Assembly (NCBI GenBank): GCA_031546845.1
Contig: JAVBJT010000030.1
Coordinates: 1-64,000 of the forward strand
DNA: 64,000 nucleotides
Direction: 5' to 3'
Source: Azoarcus sp031546845
Lineage (GTDB): Bacteria; Pseudomonadota; Gammaproteobacteria; Burkholderiales; Rhodocyclaceae
Shown: positions 56,686 to 64,000 of the stretch, piece by piece
How positions within the stretch are numbered: the first letter of the stretch is position 1
Layout of the letters: every line of letters begins with the position of its first letter
Made by a program: the position numbers and the translations under genes
The notes under the pieces: model-generated
Told to the model about the DNA's origin: nothing
Databases searched by the model: none
What the model saw: only the letters and a program-made list of their open reading frames with translations

Positions 56686-59466
56686 ATGCCGTCTCTTTCC
56701 CGCTTTTTTCCGTTCCGTGTGCGATCGGCTTTCGTCGCTGTGCTGGGTTCCGCTGTATGCCTTTATGCCTGCGGCGACACCAATTCGACCAAGAGCACTG
56801 TGGCCGCTCCCACGGCGGCCCCGTCCGCACCGGCATCCGTACCCGCCCCGGTCCCAACTCCAGCTCAAATTGCAACGCCCGCGCCGGAACAGACTGTGCA
56901 GCGGATCGAGCGTCTGCTTGCCGCGCTGCTCGCCGATTACCGGCGGATCATCGTGCTCCTGGCGGATGAAAAAAGCCTCCCCGCCGCGGAATTACAGGTC
57001 GCAAATTCGGTTGGGCAGATGTTGTTCCATGGCAATCAACTGCGTACCGAGGAGTTGGCGCAGAGCTTTGACACGCTGCTCGCAGCGTCGGACGGCGAAC
57101 GGTTTGCGCGAATTTCCGGCCTGCTCGACTACATCGAGTCGGGGCCGGACATGTTCGATGCCGACCGGCTTGCATTCCGCGAAGTGCTGCGCAATCTGCA
57201 GGCGAGCATCGCGAAGGATTCGGCGCTGCCGGCGATCAAGCTGCACAAGCGTATCGGCGAGGATCTGGATGCGATCGGCGAAATCGAACGCAACTACAAC
57301 AAGGAGATCACGCAGATATTCAGCCGCTTCGTGCCACGGGCGATTCCGCTCAAGCGCGAGCGGTGGGACGAATATGTCGCCTTTCTGCAGAAACACTATC
57401 AGCGCGAACAGGTTCTCAAAGAGTACGGCGTCATCGTGCCCTACGCGTTGCCGCCCGGAGGCGACGAGGAGCGCGAGATTTTTGGGCGCCAACTGCCGCC
57501 CAAAACCTTGGTGCTGACCTTCGATGACGGTCCGCACCGGGCCTACACCGAGGAAATCAGCGCGATCCTCAAGCAATACGACGTGCCGGCGGTGTTCTTC
57601 GAGGTAGGCCGCAATCTTGGTACGGTTCAGAAGGATGGTGGCACGAAACTGGCGCCGACCGCGAAGATCAGCCGTCGGCTGGTTGAAGAAGGCTACGCCG
57701 TCGGCAATCACAGCCTGACGCACGCACAGCTTTCCAAGGAGCACGGCGAGGGGCTGAAGACCGAAATTCTCGATACCGACAAGCTGCTGCAGGCGGTCGA
57801 CCCAAAACGCGCGCCGCTATTCCGTTTTCCGTACGGCGCGCGCAATGCCGAGGGGTTGCAGATGCTTTCGGTCGCGCACCTCAAGTCGGTTATGTGGAAC
57901 ATCGACTCACTCGATTGGGCCGACCCGGTGCCGTCCTCCATTGCCGACCGCGTGTTGCGCACGGTGGATAAGGAAGGGCGCGGCATCGTTCTTTTCCACG
58001 ACATCCACGAGCGCTCGGTCAAGGCGCTACCGCTGGTGCTCGACCGTCTCATCGCGGAGGGCTACCGTTTTGCCGAGTGGGACGGTAAGGGTTTCTCGCT
58101 GCCACAGGCGAAGCCGGGCCAGACGGTGGACAAGAGCCGCGCCGAAACCGTTACCGGTCTTGCCGGGGATGCACGGAGTGCGTGGGCGATCGTCATCGGC
58201 ATCGATGACTACCGCAAATGGCCGAAACTCCAATACGCCGCCGCGGATGCCGATGCGGTCGGACAGATGCTGACCGAAAAACTCGGTTTCCCGGCCGCGC
58301 AAGTGATGGTGCTCAAAAACGAGGAAGCGACCCGCAATAACATCCTTGCTGCCTTTCACGACCGGCTGGTGCACGGCGGTGTGAAGAAGGACGACCGCGT
58401 TTTTGTGTTCTTTGCCGGCCATGGCGCTACGCGCAAGCTCGCGTCGGGCCGCGACCTCGGCTACATCGTGCCGGCCGATTCCGACCCGGAGCAGTTCGCC
58501 AGCGATGCGATTCCGATGACCGAAATCCAGAACATCGCCGAGGGTCTGCCGGCCAAGCATGTGCTGTTCGTCATGGACGCGTGCTACAGCGGCCTTGGTT
58601 TGACGCGCGGCGGCGGCTCGCGGGACAGCAACTTCCTGCGCGAAAATGCGAAGCGAATCGGGCGGCAGATGCTGACCGCCGGCGGCGCCGATCAACTGGT
58701 GGCCGACGGCGGCCCGAACGGACACTCGATCTTTACCTGGATTCTGTTGCAGGCGCTTGCCGGCAAGGCTGATCTGAACGGCGACGGTTTCATCACGGCG
58801 ACCGAACTGGCCGCTTACATGGCGCCGGCGGTATCCGCCGTGGCGCAGCAGGCGCCGGCGTTCGGCAGCCTGCCCGGTTCGCAGGGCGGCGAGTTTGTGT
58901 TCACGCTGCCCGGTGAAACGGAATTCCTGACCGCCGATTCGGGGCAGCTTTCCAAGGCAGCGATTGAACTGAACAACAAGGTGGACGCTATTTCGCCGTC
59001 CGAGGACGGCGCACCGAAGGCGGCGCCGGTGATGGTCAAGGATCTGCAAGGCGAGGCGCGCAAGCTCGTGCTGCCGCAGCCGGTGGGCACGTCGGCACGC
59101 CAGAAGGCGCAGCGCGCCAATGATCGCGGCCTGCAGCTCTACAAGGAGAAGGACTACGAGCAGGCTGAAGCGCAATTCACCGAGGCGCTCAAGCTGCGTC
59201 CCGACTTTGCACTCGCCGCCAATAACCTCGGCTTCGTCTATTACAAGCAGGAAAAATACCGCGAGGCGGTACGTTGGTTCGAGAACACGCTGAAAATGGA
59301 CCCGTCGCGCGCCGTTGCGTATCTGAATCTCGGCGATGCCTACACGCATCTCGGCGAGCGCGGCAGCGCCGAAAAGGCTTATCGCACCTACCTTGAACTC
59401 TTGCCCAACGGCAGCGCCGCGGATCAGGTGCGGCAGAAGCTCGGGCAAAGCGCGGGGGAAGGTTGA
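56686..59466 (+). CDS. Lipoprotein fusing CE4 polysaccharide deacetylase, caspase-like peptidase and TPR repeats
   Basis: A 926-residue protein. LYAC is a lipobox after about 29 residues, followed by a Pro/Ala linker and a helical region (about 70-260). The CE4 deacetylase (about 270-470) has every catalytic motif: LTFDDGPHR, HSLTH (HxxxH), RFPYGAR, NIDSLDW and VLFHDIHE. The caspase-like C14 domain (about 500-740) opens AIVIGIDDYRKWPKLQYAAAD and keeps the His in FFAGHGA (about 576) and the Cys in DACYSG (about 631); LNGDGFITATEL resembles an EF-hand loop. TPRs (about 810-920) close it. Predicted to act on envelope polysaccharide with a protease under the same control. Confidence 0.9.
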   Translation: MPSLSRFFPFRVRSAFVAVLGSAVCLYACGDTNSTKSTVAAPTAAPSAPASVPAPVPTPAQIATPAPEQTVQRIERLLAALLADYRRIIVLLADEKSLPAAELQVANSVGQMLFHGNQLRTEELAQSFDTLLAASDGERFARISGLLDYIESGPDMFDADRLAFREVLRNLQASIAKDSALPAIKLHKRIGEDLDAIGEIERNYNKEITQIFSRFVPRAIPLKRERWDEYVAFLQKHYQREQVLKEYGVIVPYALPPGGDEEREIFGRQLPPKTLVLTFDDGPHRAYTEEISAILKQYDVPAVFFEVGRNLGTVQKDGGTKLAPTAKISRRLVEEGYAVGNHSLTHAQLSKEHGEGLKTEILDTDKLLQAVDPKRAPLFRFPYGARNAEGLQMLSVAHLKSVMWNIDSLDWADPVPSSIADRVLRTVDKEGRGIVLFHDIHERSVKALPLVLDRLIAEGYRFAEWDGKGFSLPQAKPGQTVDKSRAETVTGLAGDARSAWAIVIGIDDYRKWPKLQYAAADADAVGQMLTEKLGFPAAQVMVLKNEEATRNNILAAFHDRLVHGGVKKDDRVFVFFAGHGATRKLASGRDLGYIVPADSDPEQFASDAIPMTEIQNIAEGLPAKHVLFVMDACYSGLGLTRGGGSRDSNFLRENAKRIGRQMLTAGGADQLVADGGPNGHSIFTWILLQALAGKADLNGDGFITATELAAYMAPAVSAVAQQAPAFGSLPGSQGGEFVFTLPGETEFLTADSGQLSKAAIELNNKVDAISPSEDGAPKAAPVMVKDLQGEARKLVLPQPVGTSARQKAQRANDRGLQLYKEKDYEQAEAQFTEALKLRPDFALAANNLGFVYYKQEKYREAVRWFENTLKMDPSRAVAYLNLGDAYTHLGERGSAEKAYRTYLELLPNGSAADQVRQKLGQSAGEG

Positions 59467-59544
59467 AACGGGGCCTTTTCAAATTATCGGGGGCGTGACG
59501 GCGGCATTCATTGGGCGATCCTGGAGGATGCTTTTGGCCGCCGT

Positions 59545-59560
59545 GCCGGCAAAAGCCGGC
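59545..59560. other. Perfect hairpin upstream of glnS
   Basis: GCCGGC-AAAA-GCCGGC. It lies 79 bases after the deacetylase-caspase gene and just before the glnS promoter candidate; possibly a weak terminator without T-run. Confidence 0.4.
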
Positions 59561-59578
59561 TACCGAGGGGGGATCGGC

Positions 59579-59584
59579 TACAAT
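59579..59584 (+). promoter_or_regulatory. Candidate -10 element for glnS
   Basis: TACAAT, one mismatch from consensus, 53 bases upstream of the glnS start. The -35 position is GC-rich and not convincing. Confidence 0.35.
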
Positions 59585-59636
59585 CCGCGCGTGTGCAACC
59601 TGGAGCAGCCATGCTCCGATACCTTTCCCCGAGCCG

Positions 59637-61370
59637 ATGACTTCGACCGATAAGCAAGACGGCGCCGTTGCGCCGAGCAACTTCATCCGCAACCTGATCG
59701 ACGACGATAACCGCAGCGGCAAGTGGGGTGGGCGCGTCGAAACCCGCTTTCCGCCGGAGCCGAACGGCTACCTGCACTACGGCCACGCGAAGTCGATCTG
59801 CCTCAACTTCGGCCTGGCCGTGAGCTACGGCGGCAGTTGCCATCTGCGCTTCGACGACACCAATCCGGAGAAGGAAGAGCAGGAATATGCCGATTCGATC
59901 ATCGAGGCGGTGAAATGGCTCGGTTTCGACTGGGGCAAGCATCTGTACCACGCCTCGGATTATTTCGAAACCATGTACCAGTGCGCGCAAAGCCTGATCC
60001 GGGCCGGCAAGGCGTATGTCGATTCGCTGCCCGCCGAGGAAATGCGCGCGCTGCGCGGCACCTTGACCGAGCCGGGCAAGAACAGCCCCTGGCGTGATCG
60101 CGCCGTGGAGGAAAGCCTCGATCTGTTCGCGCGCATGCGCACCGGCGAATTTGCCGACGGCACGCATGTGCTGCGGGCGAAGATTGACATGGCGCACCCC
60201 AACATCAACCTGCGCGATCCGGCGATCTACCGCATCCGCAAGGCGAGCCACCACCGCACCGGCGATGCGTGGAACATCTACCCGATGTATACCTTCGCGC
60301 ATCCGATCGAGGATGCGATCGAAAACATCACCCACTCGATCTGCACGCTCGAATTCGAAGACCAGCGCCCGTTCTACGACTGGCTGCTCGACGCGCTGGC
60401 TGAAGCCGGCCACTTTCCGCGCCCGCTGCCGCAGCAGATCGAATTCGCCCGCCTTAATCTGAGCTACGTCGTGCTGTCCAAGCGCAAGCTCATCGAACTG
60501 GTGAGCAAAAGCCATGTGGACGGCTGGGACGATCCGCGCCTGCCCACGCTCATCGGCGCGCGCCGGCGCGGCTTTACCGCCGAGGGCTTTCATCGCTTTA
60601 CCGAACGCATTGGCGTTTCCAAGGCGGATTCGTGGATCGACATCAGCGTGCTTGAGGAATGCATGCGCGAGCACCTGAACGAAACCGCGCCGCGCCGCGT
60701 TGCCGTGCTCGATCCGCTGAAACTGGTGCTGACCAACTACCCCGAGGGCGAATCGGAGTTGTGCCAAGCGCCCAACCACCCGCTCAAGCCCGAGCTGGGC
60801 AAGCGCGACATGCCGTTCGGGCGCGAATTGTGGATCGAGCGCGAGGATTTTCAGGAACAACCGGCGAAGGGCTTCCACCGCCTCTACCCCGGCAACCTGG
60901 TGCGCCTGCGCTACGGCTACGTGGTGCGCTGCACCGGCTGCGAAAAGGATGCGGACGGCAATGTCGTCGCCGTGCTTGCCGAATATCTGCCCGACTCCAA
61001 ATCCGGCACACCGGGCGCGGACAACTACAAGGTCAAGGGTAATCTGCACTGGGTTGGCGCTGCGCACGCCTACCGTGCCGAAGTGCGCCTGTACGACCGC
61101 CTGTTCGCCTACCCCTATCCCGGCCAGCGCCGCGAGGGCGATGCGGCGGATGCCGAGCGCGACTTCCTTGATGACATCAACCCGGACTCCAAGCGCGTTA
61201 TCACCGCCTGCCTTGAGCCTGCGCTGAAAGAGGCGCGGCCGGAAGAGCGCTTCCAGTTCGAGCGCCACGGCTACTTCATCGCCGACCGCGTCGATTCCAA
61301 GGCCGGCGAGCCGGTGTTCAACCGCACGGTGGCCTTGAAGGATTCGTGGGCGAAAGCGGGAACGAAATAA
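59637..61370 (+). CDS. glnS: Glutaminyl-tRNA synthetase
   Basis: A 577-residue class I synthetase that charges tRNA-Gln. RFPPEPNGYLHYGHAKSICL contains the HIGH-type motif (HYGH) and VVLSKRKLIELV the KMSKS-type motif (LSKRK). RFDDTNPEKEEQEYADSI and SHRFTERIGV-like FHRFTERIGVSKADSWID are also typical. The start ATG 59637 gives the common N-terminus before NFIRNLIDDD. Presence of GlnRS means the direct charging route is used. Confidence 0.98.
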   Translation: MTSTDKQDGAVAPSNFIRNLIDDDNRSGKWGGRVETRFPPEPNGYLHYGHAKSICLNFGLAVSYGGSCHLRFDDTNPEKEEQEYADSIIEAVKWLGFDWGKHLYHASDYFETMYQCAQSLIRAGKAYVDSLPAEEMRALRGTLTEPGKNSPWRDRAVEESLDLFARMRTGEFADGTHVLRAKIDMAHPNINLRDPAIYRIRKASHHRTGDAWNIYPMYTFAHPIEDAIENITHSICTLEFEDQRPFYDWLLDALAEAGHFPRPLPQQIEFARLNLSYVVLSKRKLIELVSKSHVDGWDDPRLPTLIGARRRGFTAEGFHRFTERIGVSKADSWIDISVLEECMREHLNETAPRRVAVLDPLKLVLTNYPEGESELCQAPNHPLKPELGKRDMPFGRELWIEREDFQEQPAKGFHRLYPGNLVRLRYGYVVRCTGCEKDADGNVVAVLAEYLPDSKSGTPGADNYKVKGNLHWVGAAHAYRAEVRLYDRLFAYPYPGQRREGDAADAERDFLDDINPDSKRVITACLEPALKEARPEERFQFERHGYFIADRVDSKAGEPVFNRTVALKDSWAKAGTK

Positions 61371-61425
61371 ATGGACCGGGCAGGCCAGCGTTGATGCCAA
61401 CCAATCGCTGGCCGATCGCCGACCG

Positions 61426-62577
61426 ATGAAAACCCTCCGTCGCCTTGCTGTTTTTCTTCTTGTGCTCGTCGCGCTTGCCGCCGCCGGCTGGTGGATGGCG
61501 CGGCCCAAGCCGGTGGTGGTGGTTGTGCATGAAGTCGCGCGTGGCAAGGTCGAGGCCACGTTGTCGAACACGCGCGCGGGCGAAATCGAAGCCTGCCAGC
61601 GCACCAAGATGTCCACCATCATCGGCGGGCGCATCGATTTTCTTGGCGTTAAGGAAGGCGACCGCGTTCAGGCCGGGCAGGTGCTGATGAAGCTGTGGAA
61701 CGACGACCTCGAAGCCCATCTCGCGGTCAATCGTGCCCAGCTTGATGCCGCCACTCGGCGCGCGCAGCAATCCTGCGCGCTGGCCGACAACGCCGATAGC
61801 GAAGCCGCGCGCCAGGCCGAATTGGTCAAGCGCGGCTTTGTTTCCGCCAGCGCCGAGGAAAAAATCCGCTTCGAAGCCCGCGCGCTGCGCGCCGCCTGCA
61901 ACAGCGCCCAGGCCGACGCCGTCACGGCGCGGGCGCAGATCGACGCCACCACCACCGATCGCCAGCGCACCATGCTTATCGCCCCCTTCGCCGGCACGGT
62001 GGCGAAAATCACCGGCGAGTTAGGCGAATACTCCACCCCTTCGCCGCCGGGCGTGCCGACGCCGCCGGCCGTCGACCTCATCGACGATTCCTGCCTGTAC
62101 GTCAAAGCGCCGATGGACGAAGTCGACGCCCCCAAGATCCAGCCCGGCCAGTCCGTGCGGATCAAGCTCGACGCGCTGCCGGACAAAGCCTATGCAGGCC
62201 ACGTCAAGCGCATCGCCCCCTACATCACGGCGGTGGAAAAGCAGGCGCGCACCGTCGAAGTGGATGTCGACTTCGACCGCCCGGACGAGGCCAAAGGCAT
62301 GCTCGTCGGCTACAGCGTGGATGTGGAAATCGTCCTCGACAGCCGCGCCGACGTTCCGCGTATTCCCACCAGCGCGCTGCGCGAAGGCAACCGCGTGCTC
62401 GTTCTCGGCGCAGACGGCACGCTCGCCGAGCGCACGGTGAAAACCGGCGTGGCCAACTGGGAATACACCGAAATCGTCGATGGCCTGACCGCCGGCGAGC
62501 GCGTCGTCACCTCGCTCGAACGCGAAGGGGTCAAGGCCGGCGCCCACGCCGTCGCCGAAACGGCACCCGCGCGCTGA
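61426..62577 (+). CDS. HlyD/MacA-like periplasmic adaptor protein
   Basis: A 383-residue membrane-fusion protein. An N-terminal anchor (VFLLVLVALAAAGWWMA) precedes a lipoyl-like hairpin region (GEIEACQRTKMSTIIGGRI, VKEGDRVQAGQVLMKLW), a coiled-coil segment rich in Ala/Gln (about 100-185) and beta-barrel domains (LIAPFAGTVAKITGELGEYS, IPTSALREGNRVLVL). It should link an inner-membrane pump to an outer-membrane channel. The next gene encodes the matching ATPase 8 bases later. Confidence 0.9.
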   Translation: MKTLRRLAVFLLVLVALAAAGWWMARPKPVVVVVHEVARGKVEATLSNTRAGEIEACQRTKMSTIIGGRIDFLGVKEGDRVQAGQVLMKLWNDDLEAHLAVNRAQLDAATRRAQQSCALADNADSEAARQAELVKRGFVSASAEEKIRFEARALRAACNSAQADAVTARAQIDATTTDRQRTMLIAPFAGTVAKITGELGEYSTPSPPGVPTPPAVDLIDDSCLYVKAPMDEVDAPKIQPGQSVRIKLDALPDKAYAGHVKRIAPYITAVEKQARTVEVDVDFDRPDEAKGMLVGYSVDVEIVLDSRADVPRIPTSALREGNRVLVLGADGTLAERTVKTGVANWEYTEIVDGLTAGERVVTSLEREGVKAGAHAVAETAPAR

Positions 62578-62585
62578 CGCCGACG

Positions 62586-63275
62586 ATGGCGCAGATCGAA
62601 CTCGACGGTATCGAACGCATCTTCACCCTCGGCGACAGCCAAGTGCATGCGCTGCACGCGGTCAGCACCACCATCGAAGCTGGCGAGTACGTTGCCGTCA
62701 TGGGGCCGTCTGGCTCGGGCAAATCCACGCTACTCAACCTGCTCGGCCTGCTCGACCGTCCCAATGCCGGCACCTACCGCCTGGAAGGGCGCGACGTCAC
62801 CCAGCTTTCCGCCGACAAACAGGCCGAGGTGCGGCGCAATCGCATCGGCTTCGTGTTCCAGTGCTTCCACCTTGTGCCCCGGCTGAGCGCGGCGGAAAAC
62901 ATCGCCCTGCCGATGACGCTTGCCGGCATGCCCGCTGCCGAGCGTAACGCCCGAGTCGCCCAGGCCTTGAAGGAATTCGGCCTCGACACCCGTGCCGGCC
63001 ACCGTCCCGACGAACTCTCCGGCGGCCAGCGCCAGCGCGTTGCCATCGCCCGCGCCACCATCATGCGCCCGGCCATGCTCCTTGCCGACGAACCCACCGG
63101 CAACCTGGACCGCGCCACCGGCCAGGAAGTCACCGATCTGCTCGAAGCCCTCAACGCCGCCGGCACCACCCTTATCGTCGTCACCCACGATCCCGCAATG
63201 GGTGCTCGCGCCCGCAGATGCTTGTTGATGGAGGATGGGATGTTGAAGCAGGATGTGAGGAAGGGTGAGTTATGA
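62586..63275 (+). CDS. MacB/LolD-type ABC transporter ATP-binding protein
   Basis: A 229-residue ATPase. Walker A MGPSGSGKSTLLNLLG, Q-loop FVFQCFHLVPRLSAAENI, signature LSGGQRQRVAIARA, Walker B AMLLADEPTGNLD and the switch VVTHDPAM. LLGLLDRPNAGTY is typical of the MacB/LolD branch. The partner permease, normally fused or next, is not present: a transglutaminase-like gene follows 58 bases later. Confidence 0.95.
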   Translation: MAQIELDGIERIFTLGDSQVHALHAVSTTIEAGEYVAVMGPSGSGKSTLLNLLGLLDRPNAGTYRLEGRDVTQLSADKQAEVRRNRIGFVFQCFHLVPRLSAAENIALPMTLAGMPAAERNARVAQALKEFGLDTRAGHRPDELSGGQRQRVAIARATIMRPAMLLADEPTGNLDRATGQEVTDLLEALNAAGTTLIVVTHDPAMGARARRCLLMEDGMLKQDVRKGEL

Positions 63276-63333
63276 TTTTCGCGTTTTATTCATGGCCACA
63301 AACATGCGCTCTGGTTTTTCACATCACTCTCCC

Positions 63334-64000
63334 ATGAAGCGTCTCCTCCCGTGGCTTTGCGCCATGCTGCTGGCGATAAGCCTTCCTGCCCTCGCGCAGC
63401 GTATTGCCGACGTTCCGGACGAGAACAACCGCGCCCTCCAAGCCCTGCTCACCTTGCCCGATGAGCAGATCGATCTGGCGGCCGCCAAGCTCACCATCGA
63501 CCACATGGTCGCTCCCGATATCGACGTCGCTGCCGCTCGCGCGCAACTCGATACGATGGCAAAACAGATTGCCTCTCGGCTTCCCGCCGACGCTTCCAGC
63601 CGGGATAAGCTCGACGCTCTGCGCGCCTACCTTTACCAGTCCGGCCCGTGGAACGACCATCGGCCCTTCCAGTACGACCTCGATGATCCCCTCGGGCGTA
63701 AGCTTCGCAGCAAGCTCCTGCCCACCTATCTCGCCACGCGCAAAGGCAACTGTGTTTCGATGCCTTTCCTCTTCCTTGTCCTCGGCCAAAAGCTCGGTCT
63801 CGACCTGAGCGCCTCCACCGCCCCGCACCACGTCTTCGTCAAATACCGCGACGACCAAGGCCGTTGGTACAACCTCGAAACCACCAGCGGCGCCGGTTTT
63901 ACGCGCGACGCCTGGCTTCAGCAACAAATGCCCATGACCCCGCAGGCGCTTACCAACGGCCTCTATCTTCAGCCTCTGAGCAAAAAAGAAAGCGTCGTCG
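63334..64000 (+). CDS. Exported transglutaminase-like protein (cut by window end)
   Basis: At least 222 residues; the stop lies beyond the window. MKRLLPWLCAMLLAISLPALAQ is a signal peptide. The transglutaminase-like core (SirB1/Transglut_core2 type) shows LRAYLYQSG, the Cys in TRKGNCVSMPFLFLVLGQKL, the His in APHHVFVKYRD, and WYNLETTSGAGF. It could be a protease- or crosslinking-type enzyme in the periplasm. Association with the ABC pair upstream is positional only. Confidence 0.8.
   Translation, partial: MKRLLPWLCAMLLAISLPALAQRIADVPDENNRALQALLTLPDEQIDLAAAKLTIDHMVAPDIDVAAARAQLDTMAKQIASRLPADASSRDKLDALRAYLYQSGPWNDHRPFQYDLDDPLGRKLRSKLLPTYLATRKGNCVSMPFLFLVLGQKLGLDLSASTAPHHVFVKYRDDQGRWYNLETTSGAGFTRDAWLQQQMPMTPQALTNGLYLQPLSKKESVV

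Noticed and set aside
58027..59448. 473-codon frame antisense to the caspase-TPR part
   Set aside because: Shadow of the sense gene; low-complexity His/Arg-rich translation.
59508..61634. 708-codon frame antisense to glnS
   Set aside because: Exceptionally long but fully opposite a housekeeping gene and without any recognisable domain; a codon-bias shadow.

Overview
The window is a chromosomal segment of a GC-rich Gram-negative bacterium, most probably a betaproteobacterium of the Rhodocyclales/Nitrosomonadales type. Support: a beta-type PurL N-terminus, a napEDABC nitrate reductase operon, polA next to a DUF2782 gene and homoserine kinase type II, a pair of BPSS1780-type membrane proteins next to nadD-rsfS-rlmH, a PEP-CTERM protein, and a Pseudomonas/beta-style heptose-kinase LPS core cluster. 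The genus cannot be fixed from sequence alone. I saw no tRNA, rRNA, CRISPR array, transposase, integrase or phage gene.

Layout. 1-126: 5' end of purL (minus). 463-4855: a folded leader candidate followed by napEDABC, periplasmic nitrate respiration. 4940-7595: a tandem universal stress protein and a Kef/YbaL-type cation/proton antiporter (minus). 7862-30959: a large LPS core and surface-polysaccharide locus: ADP-heptose synthesis (hldA, hldD), heptosyltransferases (waaF, waaC), WaaG, WaaP, a two-kinase fusion, MsbA, another kinase-like protein, a DxD transferase, O-antigen ligase, an acetyltransferase, four minus-strand glycosyltransferases, a carbamoyltransferase and an OafA-type acyltransferase. 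One AT-rich NYN-LOTUS RNase-like gene (26119-26928) sits inside it and looks acquired.

31122-42795 is mainly housekeeping: polA, a LOG-family nucleotide hydrolase, DUF2782, a uracil/deoxyinosine glycosylase, thrB, two BPSS1780 membrane proteins, nadD, rsfS, rlmH, def, a small regulator module and ruvB. 42903-46026 holds an orphan ParA-like ATPase, a membrane-anchored methyltransferase and an exported protein with a carbonic anhydrase fold that has lost its zinc site. 46192-49149 is a TPP riboswitch with thiD and thiC. 49340-56463 holds a PEP-CTERM protein, an M48 peptidase, a SWIM-SNF2 helicase, an OmpA-like lipoprotein, a CrcB fluoride channel and a membrane protein.

56686-64000 holds a lipoprotein that joins a complete CE4 polysaccharide deacetylase, a caspase-like protease with its His/Cys dyad and C-terminal TPRs; then glnS, an HlyD/MacA-like adaptor with an ABC ATPase but no permease, and a transglutaminase-like protein cut by the window end. 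The deacetylase-caspase-TPR protein is the best candidate for undescribed biology. Next come the zinc-less carbonic anhydrase-adhesin protein, the set of kinases and pseudokinase-like proteins in the LPS locus, and the NYN-LOTUS gene.
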